Assembly: GCF_023035875.1 (NCBI RefSeq)
Contig: NZ_CP075379.1
Coordinates: 186,001 to 250,000 of the forward strand
Direction of reading: 5' to 3'
DNA: 64,000 bases
Origin: Borrelia puertoricensis
Lineage (GTDB): Bacteria; Spirochaetota; Spirochaetia; Borreliales; Borreliaceae
Of the stretch, positions 37,577-48,441 are shown piece by piece. Numbering within the stretch: position 1 is the stretch's first letter; the number at the start of each line of letters is the position of its first letter. The notes beneath the pieces are model-generated. The model was not told the DNA's origin. It worked only from the letters and a program-made list of their open reading frames with translations, and did no database searches. Made by a program: the position numbers and the translations under genes.

Positions 37577-39358
37577 TTAATTGATCAAAATGCCTCTTAT
37601 TCTCCTTACCCCTGATGATGAAGCCTGTTCCTTTTGTATCTTAAAAATCCCAAGTTCATCAGTGTTCTTAACATGGGGACCACCACAAACTTCAATTGAA
37701 AAACCATCAATTTCATACACACTCACAATCTCTTCATATTTCTCACCAAATAGAGCCATAGCACCCTTAGCCAAGGCATCATCCAGACTCATTACAGTTC
37801 GCTTTACAGATAATTTATTTTTTATCTGTAAATTAACCATATCTTCAACTCTTTTTATCTCATCATCCATCATTTTATAAGGATGACTAAAATCAAACCT
37901 TAGTCTCTCAGCAGTAATATTACTACCTTTTTGCCTCACATGATCACCTAAGACTAATTGAAGTGCCTTATGAAGCAAATGAGTGGCTGTATGTAACTTG
38001 ATAGTCTCATATGTACAATCTGCAAGTCCCCCTTTAAAGACTTTATCACCTCCTTTCTTAGAAACCTTTTGATGCTTCCTAAAATGCTCTTCAAAGCCTG
38101 TCTTATCTATACTAAATCCATGTTCAGTTGCAAGTTCTTCCGTTATTTCATAAGGAAAACCATAAGTATCATAAAGTTTAAAAGCAATCTCACCAGGAAT
38201 TAATTTCGATGATAAATGCTGAATTAATTTAATAAATTCTTGTTCACCATGACGCAAAGTTTTAAAAAATCTTTCTTCCTCTGTATTTAACTCAGCCTTA
38301 ATAAAATCCTTCTTTTCTGTTAATTCTTTATAAAAAGATTTATAAATCTCTTCAACAGGATCAACAAGATTTACTAAAACATGAGATTCCATCCCAAGTT
38401 TTTTTGCATATCTAATAGCTCTCCTAATGATTCTCCTTAAAACATATCCCTGTCCTATATTAGACGGAAGAACTGCAAAATTATCAGCCAAAATAAAACA
38501 ACTGGCCTTAATATGATCAGCAATTATTCGAATAGATTTATCATCCTCTAAATTTTGTCCATAAATTTTGCCAGAAAATTTTTCAATCTTATCAATTATC
38601 GGTCTAAATGCATCCGTGTCATAAACTGAAGACTTTCCCTGCAAAAATGTAATTGTTCTCTCAATACCCATGCCTGTATCCACACATTTCCGATCCAACT
38701 CTTCATAATTTCCATTCTCATCCCTCTTATATTGCATAAAAACATTATTCCAAATCTCAAAATATTTACCACAAGAACATATAATATCACATTCATTAGA
38801 ACACTTCTCTTTGCCTGTATCTACAAAGATTTCAGTATCCGGCCCACAAGGCCCTACATTTCCAACAGGTCCCCAAAAATTATGCTCTCTTGAGAGATAA
38901 AATATTCTATCTTTAGGAATTCCAAGACTTTCCCAAACACTAGCTGTCTTTGTATCCCGTGGAATACTCTCATCACCTTCAAAAACACTAACATAAAGCC
39001 TATCTTTTGAAATATTTAAATAATCAGGTGAAGTTAAAAACTCAAAACTATACTTTACTGAAAGTTCTTTAAAATAAGCACCAAGAGACCAATTTCCAAG
39101 CATTTCAAAAAAAGTTAAATGACTCAGATCTCCCACCTCATCAATGTCTCCTGTTCTTAAACATTTCTGAACATCAACTAACATATCTCCAGACGGATGT
39201 ATTTCTCCAAGAAGATAAGGTACAAGCGGTTGCATGCCAGCTGTATTAAAAAGGACTGTAGAATCATTATCAGGAATTAAAGACTTGCCTGCAATCTCAC
39301 AATGTCCCTTACTCTTAAAAAATTCTATATACTTTTTACGTAGTTCATCAAGTTTCAC
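37577..39358 (-). CDS. alaS: alanyl-tRNA synthetase, short form
   Basis: AlaRS charges tRNA-Ala. The 593-aa product has the class II catalytic core from its start (FNTAGMQPLVPYL, GNWSLGAYFK, GPCGPDTEIF), the tRNA-recognition region and the editing domain with HTATHLLH at 456-463 and CGGPH at 558-562. It stops 31 residues after that, so the C-terminal C-Ala domain of the usual 870-residue enzyme is missing, and the linker before the editing domain is also short. The start is GTG, overlapping the fliG1 stop as TAGTG, with AGGAG 8 bases before it. Confidence 0.95.
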   Translation of the reverse strand: MKLDELRKKYIEFFKSKGHCEIAGKSLIPDNDSTVLFNTAGMQPLVPYLLGEIHPSGDMLVDVQKCLRTGDIDEVGDLSHLTFFEMLGNWSLGAYFKELSVKYSFEFLTSPDYLNISKDRLYVSVFEGDESIPRDTKTASVWESLGIPKDRIFYLSREHNFWGPVGNVGPCGPDTEIFVDTGKEKCSNECDIICSCGKYFEIWNNVFMQYKRDENGNYEELDRKCVDTGMGIERTITFLQGKSSVYDTDAFRPIIDKIEKFSGKIYGQNLEDDKSIRIIADHIKASCFILADNFAVLPSNIGQGYVLRRIIRRAIRYAKKLGMESHVLVNLVDPVEEIYKSFYKELTEKKDFIKAELNTEEERFFKTLRHGEQEFIKLIQHLSSKLIPGEIAFKLYDTYGFPYEITEELATEHGFSIDKTGFEEHFRKHQKVSKKGGDKVFKGGLADCTYETIKLHTATHLLHKALQLVLGDHVRQKGSNITAERLRFDFSHPYKMMDDEIKRVEDMVNLQIKNKLSVKRTVMSLDDALAKGAMALFGEKYEEIVSVYEIDGFSIEVCGGPHVKNTDELGIFKIQKEQASSSGVRRIRGILIN

Positions 39359-40569
39359 TAAACAAACTCCTCATTTTTTCTATATATAATTAACTCACCC
39401 TTTAAAGTTAACTCCTTAATATAATTAACAAAGGACGTAGTCATTGCTTTTATATCTCTCTTTTTTACCTCTTTCAAAAAAGACTCTTCTTCTAAAATAA
39501 GAGTTTTACGTCTTCTTGAAACATTGAAAAGAATTTTATCTCTAATTTCATCACTTTTATCTTTAATAATAATCGCAATATCGTTATCTGTAAATTCTCT
39601 TAAAATATTATGCATATCATTATCTGTAATTCTAAGTATTACATTGATATCAAATATTTTTTCTTTAATCTCACTATCTTTAACAGGATTTAAAACTTTC
39701 ATATCAATATTACTCAAAAGATTTTTTTCATCCTCAGAATCCATATAACTCAAAATATCAACAAGTATCTTAGAACCATCAAGTTTTTCTGTCTTAAGTT
39801 TACCCTGTATTGCAAATCTACTCTTGAGTCTATCAGAGATAATCTCAATCATATCCATATTTAACTGTCTCGGCTTGGCAAGTTCCTTAACAAACTGTTT
39901 CTTAATATCTTTTTCCAACATAGAAAAAACATATTTTTTCTGTTCTTTGGTTAAATAATTATATATTATCAAAAGTGTTTGAATATTTTCATCTTTAACT
40001 AAAACCCAAAGTTGTTCATTCTCAATACCAGACAAGTAATCAAAAGGCAAAAACGGATCAATTCCTGTAACTTTTCTATAAATTTCTTTCGCTTTTGCCT
40101 TACTTAAAGATTTATTTAATAACTCATAAGTAAATTTATCATCAATTTTTAAATATTTTTTCTCACTTTTTACTAAATTTTCAAATTCTTGAATAATTCG
40201 TTTTTTATCATCAGGGGTAATGTATCTAATTTTCGTAATTTCTCTAGTAATTGCAATTATATCAGCATCATCAAGCTCAGCCATAATTTTTGACGATTTT
40301 TCAAGACCAATAGCTAAGAAATATTTTGCTATTTTTGATATTTTACTCTCTTTGCGAATAAATCCTGGCTTCCCAACTTCTTTGCTAAGAGAACTTGAAT
40401 TGCTGAAACCCTCTTTTTTGCCCCTCTTAATCAGATTGACCCATGACTTAAGCAGAGAACCTTGTATTTCAGGCAAATCATTATGTGACTCTTTTTTTTC
40501 AAATTCTCTAAAGGTCTTTCCTCCCAAATTTTTTGAATTCTGATATTTAGAAAGCCTAGGATCCTGCAT
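39358..40569 (-). CDS. fliG1: flagellar motor switch protein FliG, first paralogue
   Basis: FliG is the rotor protein that couples the switch to the stators. The protein shows the FliG middle and C-terminal domains (for example PFDYLSGIENEQLWVLVKDENIQ, given here only as its family pattern, near 190-210, and helical repeats beyond), with a longer N-terminal part. Borrelia has two fliG genes; this order (alaS-fliG-pgl) is that of fliG1 (BB0221). I chose the ATG at 40569 because GAGGGAG precedes it. An earlier ATG at 40608 has no such site and would lie deeper inside pgl. Confidence 0.82.
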   Translation of the reverse strand: MQDPRLSKYQNSKNLGGKTFREFEKKESHNDLPEIQGSLLKSWVNLIKRGKKEGFSNSSSLSKEVGKPGFIRKESKISKIAKYFLAIGLEKSSKIMAELDDADIIAITREITKIRYITPDDKKRIIQEFENLVKSEKKYLKIDDKFTYELLNKSLSKAKAKEIYRKVTGIDPFLPFDYLSGIENEQLWVLVKDENIQTLLIIYNYLTKEQKKYVFSMLEKDIKKQFVKELAKPRQLNMDMIEIISDRLKSRFAIQGKLKTEKLDGSKILVDILSYMDSEDEKNLLSNIDMKVLNPVKDSEIKEKIFDINVILRITDNDMHNILREFTDNDIAIIIKDKSDEIRDKILFNVSRRRKTLILEEESFLKEVKKRDIKAMTTSFVNYIKELTLKGELIIYRKNEEFV

Positions 40570-41257
40570 AGACTCCCTCAATATTTGTAAGAACCAATAA
40601 ACGAACATGATCCTTGAAAATTTTAGCTGGACATTCTCTTAGAGAAACTTCCGAACTTAAAAAATTTTCTAAAGCACCTTTTTTTTCATAACCAATAAAG
40701 AGTAAAACAGAAGCCTTAGACAAAAGTAAAGACTTAGGGGTTAAGCTCATTCGCTTACTTGGAAGCTTTGGTGCATCATATTCATATTGATATCCTTCCA
40801 TCTCAGAAAACAAAAGTTTCCTTGAGGGAAAAAGAGAAGCAACATGCCCATCTTCACCAACAGATAAAATGCTAAGATCCAATCTTGTAAATCTAGAATT
40901 AAATTCAACATTATAATTATAAATAGACAATGTTTCATCAAATTCACTGTAAATAAATGGATGAAAATTAGAACCACAGATTAAATTTTTCTTCATCATT
41001 TTAGAAAAAAATCCTTCTCTCAAAAGCCTAAAATTACTGTACTCGCTATTTAAAGCAACACAACGCTCATCTACTAAAAAAAAATGAGATTTTTTAAGAG
41101 GATAATTTTGTTCATCAAAGACATTGAGAAAAGAAATAATATTTCGACCACCACAAACTCCAATACTAGTAAAATCATCTTGACTAATATTTTTTAAAAA
41201 AAAATCAAAAAAATTTCTCTTTAAATCACTCTCTTTATTAGAACACAAAAATTCCAT
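40556..41257 (-). CDS. pgl: 6-phosphogluconolactonase
   Basis: This enzyme (Pgl/DevB) hydrolyses 6-phosphogluconolactone in the oxidative pentose-phosphate pathway. It is a NagB-fold protein with GVCGGRN near residue 40, HFFLVDERCV near 68, and the DLSILSVGEDGHVASLFP motif near 130-147, which holds the catalytic histidine. The start at 41257 (ATG, 6 bases after AAAGGA) is preferred over an in-frame TTG at 41275 that precedes the ribosome-binding site. It follows the broken SIMPL gene by about 20 bases and overlaps fliG1 by 14 bases. Confidence 0.9.
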   Translation of the reverse strand: MEFLCSNKESDLKRNFFDFFLKNISQDDFTSIGVCGGRNIISFLNVFDEQNYPLKKSHFFLVDERCVALNSEYSNFRLLREGFFSKMMKKNLICGSNFHPFIYSEFDETLSIYNYNVEFNSRFTRLDLSILSVGEDGHVASLFPSRKLLFSEMEGYQYEYDAPKLPSKRMSLTPKSLLLSKASVLLFIGYEKKGALENFLSSEVSLRECPAKIFKDHVRLLVLTNIEGVYAGS

Positions 41258-41277
41258 CACCATTCCTTTCAACAAAT

Positions 41278-41971
41278 TTAATCTAAATAATAAGAAACTG
41301 TAATAACAACCCTTAATATTTTATTTGAATAACGCTCATGATTCTCGGAACTTCTATCAACTGAAAGAAATTCAAAGTATCCTTGATTTACGGTCTTAAT
41401 TTTTTCTAAAATAGCATCAGAATTATGTAAAAACTCCAAAGCCGCACCCAAGACATTTTTAATAGAATCTGCTAGCATTTCAGGTTTAACATCATTGATT
41501 TTATCAAAATAATAACTTGGTTCACCATTACCAGTAAAGAGTACTCCTTTATTGTAAAGTTTAATAATATTTTTGCTTACCTGCTCCATTTTATCAATAT
41601 CTTTAGTATAAATACCTAAAGATACATATGCATTGTACTTATAAAGAGTATCACTATAGTTTGCAATATGAAAATCCATATTTTTCATGCTCATCTCATC
41701 TTCATGAAACCCATAGCTAACAAAAAAATCTCTTATCGCTAAAAAATTTGCATTATTTAACTTATTAATCTCATCTATAATATTTCCACCTAATTCATAC
41801 CACAAATTCCAACTTGAGGAAGTTGAGAGTACCTCTTTTTTCACTTAATCCCTTAACAGTAATGTAATTTCCATTCTTTATCCCAATATTCTTTATACCA
41901 CTAGACATGATAAATGAATTTATCACAAAAACTAAAGATGGCAATAAAAATAATAACTTTTTTGCCAACAT
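41278..41971 (-). pseudogene. SIMPL-domain (DUF541) protein, frameshifted
   Basis: Two frames together encode one exported SIMPL-domain protein of about 230 aa. The first (from ATG 41971) gives a signal peptide and GNYITVKGLSEK. The second (to 41278) continues EVLSTSSSWNLWYELGGN and the rest of the domain. The break is at a run of six T on the plus strand (41836-41841). With five, the reading becomes GLSEKEVLSTSSSW and is continuous. Sequencing error, phase variation or true decay would all look the same. SIMPL proteins are periplasmic with unclear function. Confidence 0.75.
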
Positions 41972-42051
41972 AATTTTCAACTCCCAATTTTTTATAAACC
42001 CATAAACAAATATATTGTCAAATTAAACAATTTATTTTAACATATTATGCC

Positions 42052-43059
42052 ATGTTAATAAACCGAAAAATCGCAATAGCACCAATGGTAGCAATTACTG
42101 ACGAACACTTTAGATATATAATAAGATTATTATCAAAAAAAGTTACTCTATACACCCCAATGATTTCTGCAAAATCAATTATTATGGGCAAGTTAAACAC
42201 AATTGTAAAACAAACTCCCACTGATTCACCAATTGCAATTCAAATAGCAACAAACTGTGAAAACGACGCCGCAAAAGCCATAGAAATCCTTGAAAACAAA
42301 TTTAACTTTGATGAATATAATCTCAACGTTGGCTGCCCATCATCTCGTATTCAAGACGCAAAATACGGGGCCTGTTTAATGCAAACTCCAACCCAGGTAG
42401 GTAAAATCCTGCAAGCCATGAAAAAAAACACAAATAAACCTATCTCAATCAAACATAGAATAGGCATAAGATACAATAAAAGAGAATATCATGAAACAAA
42501 CTATAGAGAACTTAAACAATTTGTAGAAAAAATTATAGAATATGAAATAAAAAATTTTATCGTGCATGCACGAGTAGCTGTACTAAATGGATATTCTCCT
42601 AAAGATAATCAAAATATTCCAAAACTCAGACATGAACTTGTATACCAATTGAAACAAGATCATAAAAATATATTTATTGAAATAAATGGAGGAATTATCA
42701 GTAGTAAAAACATAAAAACACATCTATCTTATGTGGATTCTGTCATGATTGGAAGAGCTGCAGCAAAAGATCCATATTTCATTGCCAAAATTTCAAGAGA
42801 ATTCTTAGAAGAAAAGGAAAAAATTCCAACAAGAGAAGAAGTATTATTAAAAATGGTAGAATATATCAAAGAATATAATGAACACCTTTCAATTAATATC
42901 GTACTAAAACACATAATGAAAATAGTATTTGCAAAAGAAAATGCTCGCAAATTTAGACAAATCTTAAGTGCACCTCTTCCTAGAAATCTTAAAAATCATG
43001 AAATACTCTTAAACGCAATTGAACACTTAAGAGAAGATACTTTAAAATCTAATTCTTAG
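42052..43059 (+). CDS. tRNA-dihydrouridine synthase, DusA type
   Basis: This flavoenzyme reduces uridine to dihydrouridine in tRNA D-loops. The 335-aa product has the DusA-like opening [21 protein letters not shown], the [19 protein letters not shown] segment (about 92-110) with the catalytic cysteine, KHRIGIRY and the [13 protein letters not shown] motif. The C-terminal helical tRNA-binding domain is also present. Its 3' end overlaps the convergent serS by 11 bases. DusA rather than DusB is judged from the motifs. Confidence 0.92.
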   Translation: MLINRKIAIAPMVAITDEHFRYIIRLLSKKVTLYTPMISAKSIIMGKLNTIVKQTPTDSPIAIQIATNCENDAAKAIEILENKFNFDEYNLNVGCPSSRIQDAKYGACLMQTPTQVGKILQAMKKNTNKPISIKHRIGIRYNKREYHETNYRELKQFVEKIIEYEIKNFIVHARVAVLNGYSPKDNQNIPKLRHELVYQLKQDHKNIFIEINGGIISSKNIKTHLSYVDSVMIGRAAAKDPYFIAKISREFLEEKEKIPTREEVLLKMVEYIKEYNEHLSINIVLKHIMKIVFAKENARKFRQILSAPLPRNLKNHEILLNAIEHLREDTLKSNS

Positions 43060-44326
43060 GAGATATATAATCAAAACCTGTATAGTTGACCAAATTCTTA
43101 GGTATTCGTACGCCACCTCTTGCATCCTGAAAGTTCTCAAGTATAGCAATGATTGTTCTTGTTGAGGCTAAGGCTGTACCATTTACCATATGTACAAACT
43201 TACTCTGATCATCATCCTTATATCTAATTTTAAGGCGCCTTGACTGATAATCTGTACAGTTTGAAGTTGAAGTAATCTCTCCATACTCGCCCTTATCTCC
43301 CCTACCCGGCATCCAAGCTTCAATATCGTACTTTTTATAAGCTGGTGCACCAAGATCAAAAGAACAAACATTTAAGACTCTATACGGAATCTCAAGTTCA
43401 GTAAAAATTTCTTCTTCTAATGCCAAAAACTCATTATGAATACGAGCAGAATCTTCACTCTTACAAAAACAAAACATTTCAACTTTACTAAATTGATGCA
43501 CCCTAAAGAGTCCCTTAGAAAATTGTCCAGCTGCTCCTGCTTCTTTACGAAAACAATGAGAAAGTCCTGCCATCTTTAGTGGAGACTTAAGATCTAATAT
43601 AGTATTATAATAATATCCACCAAGAGTAATCTCAGCTGTACCAATAAGATATTTATCTGTATCCTCAATTTTATAAAAATTACTTTCAGTGCCACGCGGA
43701 TTAAAGCCAATTCCATCAACTATAAATTCCCTTGCAACATCAGGTGTGATAAATAAATCAAAACCCTTAAGCTTAAGTTTATTTAAAGCAAAATTAATAA
43801 GTGCAAGCTCTAAAAAAACAGCTTCATTTTTAAGATAATAAAACTTATTACCGCTAACCTCACATGCCCTTTTAAAATCAAAAAGATCCAAATCAAGTCC
43901 AATTTCCAAATGATCTTTTGGTTTAAAATCAAAATTTGGAATACTTCCTGACACTTTTAACACAATATTTCCATTCTCACCATCACCAACAGGAACATCA
44001 GAAGCAGAAATGTTTGGAATCCGCTTGTGCTCAATTAAAAGTTTAGATGTTATATGACTCAATTTTTCTTCCAATATAGCAATTTCAGACTTTAAAACCT
44101 TTCCAGTCTCTATTAAAGAATGCCTATGGGAATCATCTATTTTTCCTTTCATAGCGTTAGCATTCCCATTCCTTATAGCATTTAACTCCCCTATCTTAGT
44201 AACAAGTTTTTTGCGCTCATCATCAAGAGAAATTAGCAGATCTATATCTAACTCAAGCCCTCTATCTTTAATATTTTTTTGAATAAGATCTAAATTATCT
44301 CTTATAAACTTCAAGTCAAGCATCAC
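43049..44326 (-). CDS. serS: seryl-tRNA synthetase
   Basis: SerRS charges tRNA-Ser. The 425-aa product has the long N-terminal coiled-coil arm (about 30-100), then the class II core with [20 protein letters not shown], the motif 2 loop [13 protein letters not shown] and C-terminal [17 protein letters not shown] as motif 3. Length and order are standard. It ends by overlapping the Dus gene tail-to-tail. Confidence 0.97.
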   Translation of the reverse strand: MMLDLKFIRDNLDLIQKNIKDRGLELDIDLLISLDDERKKLVTKIGELNAIRNGNANAMKGKIDDSHRHSLIETGKVLKSEIAILEEKLSHITSKLLIEHKRIPNISASDVPVGDGENGNIVLKVSGSIPNFDFKPKDHLEIGLDLDLFDFKRACEVSGNKFYYLKNEAVFLELALINFALNKLKLKGFDLFITPDVAREFIVDGIGFNPRGTESNFYKIEDTDKYLIGTAEITLGGYYYNTILDLKSPLKMAGLSHCFRKEAGAAGQFSKGLFRVHQFSKVEMFCFCKSEDSARIHNEFLALEEEIFTELEIPYRVLNVCSFDLGAPAYKKYDIEAWMPGRGDKGEYGEITSTSNCTDYQSRRLKIRYKDDDQSKFVHMVNGTALASTRTIIAILENFQDARGGVRIPKNLVNYTGFDYISPKN

Positions 44327-44471
44327 AGAACTCCCACATAGATTTAACTAAAAATAATTGAAGTCAAATAAAATAAAATGAAAAACAAATCACATCAATT
44401 ATTATCATAAATATTATATAATAATTATAATAATAGTAGAATAAACTTAATATACGGAGAAAAATGTCTTT

Positions 44472-45188
44472 ATGGTAAAAGTGTCAACAGTTCAAAAATT
44501 ATTCATTTTAACATCATTAATAATGATTTTTATAGGGTGTACAAAAAAAACAAAGAAAATAAGCTTTAATGAAATTGACACATTCTATAACGAAAAAGAT
44601 GAAATAATAATTCAATCAATTCTAGCAGAAGAAGAAAACGAATTTTTTAAATATAAAATTAAAATACCCAAAGTAATAGATGCCAGAACAAAAAACAATA
44701 AAATAAAAACATTCAATGATGAAGTTGAAAATTATTCAAATGAAATAGTTAACAACCTAGAGAGTGCTTCTCAAAATATTAAACAAGACTCTAAAAAACC
44801 AAGTTTAAACATAGATTACGAAATCTACCATGGATATGGTATTTACACAATAATAGTAAGTGCCACTCAAAAAATTAATGATACATCTATTACAAACCAT
44901 AGAAGCTATTATATTAGCGATAACGGGGATTATATTTATAATATAGATGAAATCATTAATGTAGAAGAAGCATTTCCCTACTTTACTCAAAGGATTAAAG
45001 AAAAAATTGAAAAAACATACCCAAATAAACTACTATTTGATTTACAGCAAGCAGTGATCTACTTTGAAAATAAAAAAATCATAATAAAATTCCCATTTTA
45101 TGTATTTAATTTAGACAACACAAAGGATACCGAAAATATATTCGAATTTAGTGAAGAAGAAGCACAAAAATATATAAAACAAGGATAA
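44472..45188 (+). CDS. lipoprotein with DUF4163/DUF3298-like domain
   Basis: The 238-aa product has a signal peptide with lipobox IFIGC (Cys23). The mature part fits the DUF4163 plus DUF3298 pattern seen in RsiV and PdaC: a YKIKIPKV strand, a helix with FNDEVENYSNEIV, a strand pair near 115-140, and a C-terminal segment with AVIYFENKKIIIKFPFYVF. Such domains bind peptidoglycan or lysozyme in other bacteria; the transfer of that role here is inference. GGAG lies 12 bases before this ATG but only 4 before an earlier ATG that opens a four-codon ORF. Confidence 0.7.
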   Translation: MVKVSTVQKLFILTSLIMIFIGCTKKTKKISFNEIDTFYNEKDEIIIQSILAEEENEFFKYKIKIPKVIDARTKNNKIKTFNDEVENYSNEIVNNLESASQNIKQDSKKPSLNIDYEIYHGYGIYTIIVSATQKINDTSITNHRSYYISDNGDYIYNIDEIINVEEAFPYFTQRIKEKIEKTYPNKLLFDLQQAVIYFENKKIIIKFPFYVFNLDNTKDTENIFEFSEEEAQKYIKQG

Positions 45189-45200
45189 AATAAATCATAA

Positions 45201-48119
45201 ATGAAAAGAAAAAAAATTTTCAACTTAATTTCAAAAACTTACCTAGAAGAATATGATACTGAAGGGTGTTATTTTAAACATGAAAGTGGACTAGAAATAT
45301 TTGAACTAAAAAATACCACATTTAAAGAAAATGCTTTTGGAATAGCATTCAAGACTATTCCCCTAAATAATACTGGGGTTGCTCATATCCTAGAGCACAC
45401 GATTTTTTGCGGATCAAATAAATATAGAATAAAAGATCCTTTTCTTTATTTGATGAAAGGAAGCCTAAACACTTTCTTAAATGCAATGACATTTCCAGAT
45501 AAGACTCTCTATCCAGCAGCATCTACAATCCAAAAAGATTATTTCAACTTATTCAAAATATATGCCGATGCTGTTTTTAATCCATTACTTAAAAAAGAAG
45601 CCTTTATGCAAGAAGGTTATAATATAAACCCAAATAACTTTAAACTATCTGGTATTGTCTTAAATGAAATGAAAGGTAATTATTCCAACAAAAATTCTTT
45701 AATTAACGAAACTACCACCAATTCTCTTTTTTCTGAAGGGACCTATCAATACGATTCTGGGGGAAATCCTATCAATATCATCGACCTTACATACGAAGAA
45801 TTTATAGAATTTCACAGAAAGCACTATACACTAGAAAATTGTAAAATATTTTTATTTGGCAATATTGACACTAATAAAAATCTTAATTTCATTGAAAAAT
45901 ATATAATTAGACCTTATACAAAGGAAAAATTAAATATTAATTATAATATAGAAAAAACCACAAGATGGAATAAAGGTAAAACACTAAATTTTGATATCCC
46001 AAAAGAAACTGAAAATACACTAGGGGTATATGCAATAAACTGGTTATGTACTGATATTAAAAATATCAAAGAAAATATTGGACTCGAAATTCTATCAGAA
46101 ATTCTTCTAGACAGCTCCTGTCAATTCACTATAAACATGCTAAAGAGTAACATTGGTGACGTAATAGCTGATGTTAGTGGCATCAATACAGACATAAAAG
46201 AGTGTATATTTTCATTCGGATTACAAAACGTAATTCCAGGAAAAATGGAAGAATTTAAAAATATGGTTTTTAATGAACTTAAAAATCTTGTTAAAGTAAA
46301 AATTTCAGAAGAACTAATACAAGGTATTCTCTTTGGTTACGAATTTGCATTAAAAGAAGAAAAAGGCCAAGGATGGCCTATTTCTTTAATGATAAAAAGT
46401 TTTAAAGGTTGGATACATGGAATGCATCCAACTGAAACTTTAAAAATCAATTGCTATCTAGACGAGATTAAAAACAAACTAGAGAAAGGGGAACCTTACT
46501 TTGAAAATTTAATAGAAAAATATTTACTCAATAATAATCATTATACATTGATCCAATTTAATCCATCAGATACAGTCCTTAAAGAAATGGAAGAAAAAAT
46601 AGAAAAAAAATTAATGGATAGAGAAATTGACATTAAAAAAAATCCAGAAAAATTTGCAGAATTTACTAAAGATTATAATCAATTTAAAGACTATCAAAAA
46701 AAGGAAGATCTTAAATCCGACATTACTAAGCTTCCCTTACTAAAAATAGAGGATTTACCAAAAGAAGTTGAAAAAAATTTGACTCTTAATGAAATTCCTG
46801 AACTTAAAACACATACGTTTGAATTAAAGAAAAACAATAATATCTTCAATGTTCATCTATTTTTTAAATTAAATTTTCTACAAAAAGAAGATTTTATGCA
46901 TCTTTCTTTATTAAAAAGAGCCATTCAAGATCTATCTACCCAAAATTATTCCTATGTAGATTTAAATAATAAAATCCAAAACACTTTGGGACAATTAAAC
47001 ATATATGAAACTTATGAAGAAGATATACAAAGAAACATGATAAATTTGTTTAACATAAATTTCAAATCATTTAACAACAAAATTCAAGAATCATTTATAT
47101 TAATTAAAGAAATGTTAATCAACATAAATTTTCATGATTACGATAGATTAAAAGAAATAGTCTTAAGCCTAAAAAATGATTTTAAATCGATATTAATACC
47201 CAAAGGACATATCTTTGCAACAATAAGATCAGAATCAAAATTAAATCAAAACAAATATCTAAAAGAACTTCAAGTTGGCATTACAGGAAGAGAATACTGG
47301 CAAAAAGTAAAGACAGACATAGAATCTTTAAGAGAACTTGCATCTAATTTAGAAAGGCTAAGGGACAAAATAATTTTTAAAGATAATCTCTCATCATTGC
47401 TTATAGGTAGTACTAACGATGTTATTAAAAGATTAGAAAGTGAATTATTTACATTAAGAGAAAGTTTAAGTGAAAAGACTCATATCAATAACCCAATTAC
47501 AATACAACCATCAAGCAATATCTTAACAGAAATAATCATTATTCCATCAAAAATATCTTTTAACTCCATAAGCTTTGTAAGCTATAAAATAACGGATGAA
47601 AATTATCCAAAAATAAACTTCTTAACACATATATTAAAAAGTGGAATCTTATGGGAAAAAATAAGAGTCATGGGAGGAGCATACGGTGCATTTGCATCAA
47701 TTACAAACGGAATATTTTCTTTTGCATCATATAGAGATCCTAACTTTGTAAAGACATATCAAGCATTTGAAACATCATTAGAAGAGTTAGCTAATAACAA
47801 AATTAAAAACGAAGAACTCTATACATATTTAGTAGGAGTAATTGGTTTAAGTACAAATATAAAAACCAAATCCATAGAAATATTAGAAAGCTACAAAAGA
47901 AAAATGTTAAACATTAGTGATCAGCTAAGACAAGATATAAGAAACGCTTACTTTAAAATAACAAACACAGACATTAAAAATATATCTGAACAAGTATTAC
48001 ACCAACTAAAACAAAAAAGTAGCATTACATCTCTTGTTAATCATGCAACTTATGAAGATGAAAAAGAAAAACTAGAATCATTTATTGGAACAAACTACAA
48101 GGTAAAAAAAATATATTAA
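45201..48119 (+). CDS. M16-family zinc peptidase, PreP-like
   Basis: The 972-aa protein is an M16C (presequence-protease type) metallopeptidase. The inverted zinc motif H62-I-L-E65-H66 lies in VAHILEHTIFCGS. The next segment has the characteristic NTFLNAMTFPDKTLYP, and a downstream glutamate in GIVLNEMKGNYS is the likely third ligand. Two M16 halves joined by a long charged linker fill the rest. No signal peptide is seen, so it should degrade peptides in the cytoplasm. It follows the lipoprotein gene by 12 bases. Confidence 0.92.
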   Translation: MKRKKIFNLISKTYLEEYDTEGCYFKHESGLEIFELKNTTFKENAFGIAFKTIPLNNTGVAHILEHTIFCGSNKYRIKDPFLYLMKGSLNTFLNAMTFPDKTLYPAASTIQKDYFNLFKIYADAVFNPLLKKEAFMQEGYNINPNNFKLSGIVLNEMKGNYSNKNSLINETTTNSLFSEGTYQYDSGGNPINIIDLTYEEFIEFHRKHYTLENCKIFLFGNIDTNKNLNFIEKYIIRPYTKEKLNINYNIEKTTRWNKGKTLNFDIPKETENTLGVYAINWLCTDIKNIKENIGLEILSEILLDSSCQFTINMLKSNIGDVIADVSGINTDIKECIFSFGLQNVIPGKMEEFKNMVFNELKNLVKVKISEELIQGILFGYEFALKEEKGQGWPISLMIKSFKGWIHGMHPTETLKINCYLDEIKNKLEKGEPYFENLIEKYLLNNNHYTLIQFNPSDTVLKEMEEKIEKKLMDREIDIKKNPEKFAEFTKDYNQFKDYQKKEDLKSDITKLPLLKIEDLPKEVEKNLTLNEIPELKTHTFELKKNNNIFNVHLFFKLNFLQKEDFMHLSLLKRAIQDLSTQNYSYVDLNNKIQNTLGQLNIYETYEEDIQRNMINLFNINFKSFNNKIQESFILIKEMLININFHDYDRLKEIVLSLKNDFKSILIPKGHIFATIRSESKLNQNKYLKELQVGITGREYWQKVKTDIESLRELASNLERLRDKIIFKDNLSSLLIGSTNDVIKRLESELFTLRESLSEKTHINNPITIQPSSNILTEIIIIPSKISFNSISFVSYKITDENYPKINFLTHILKSGILWEKIRVMGGAYGAFASITNGIFSFASYRDPNFVKTYQAFETSLEELANNKIKNEELYTYLVGVIGLSTNIKTKSIEILESYKRKMLNISDQLRQDIRNAYFKITNTDIKNISEQVLHQLKQKSSITSLVNHATYEDEKEKLESFIGTNYKVKKIY

Positions 48120-48135
48120 TATATAAGAAAAAAAA

Positions 48136-48384
48136 TTACTTAAGCTTTTTATATTTTTTGTTAAATTTATCAATTCTACCTGCTGCATCAACAAACTTTT
48201 GTTGACCTGTATAAAAAGGATGTGATTTACTTGTAATTTCAACTGTAATTAATGGATACTCTTTATTATCACTATATTTAATTGTCTCTTTTGAAGTTAA
48301 AGTAGATCTAGTTAAAAACATCATACCATTGGAACTATCTTTAAATATTACTAAATTACTAACAGGATGTATATCTTTTTTCAT
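48136..48384 (-). CDS. rpmE: 50S ribosomal protein L31, type B
   Basis: L31 bridges the two ribosomal subunits. From the ATG at 48384 the product is 82 aa, [16 protein letters not shown] onward, with [23 protein letters not shown] near its end. It lacks the zinc-binding cysteines and is thus the cysteine-free (type B) form. GAGAGG just ahead of this ATG fixes the start; the 14 codons upstream in the same frame are not part of the family. It follows rho in the same direction, 57 bases away. Confidence 0.93.
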   Translation of the reverse strand: MKKDIHPVSNLVIFKDSSNGMMFLTRSTLTSKETIKYSDNKEYPLITVEITSKSHPFYTGQQKFVDAAGRIDKFNKKYKKLK

Positions 48385-48441
48385 AACGCCTCTCTTAATT
48401 TGATAAAAGTTTAGTCTAAATTTCAAATAAAGTCAATTTTA

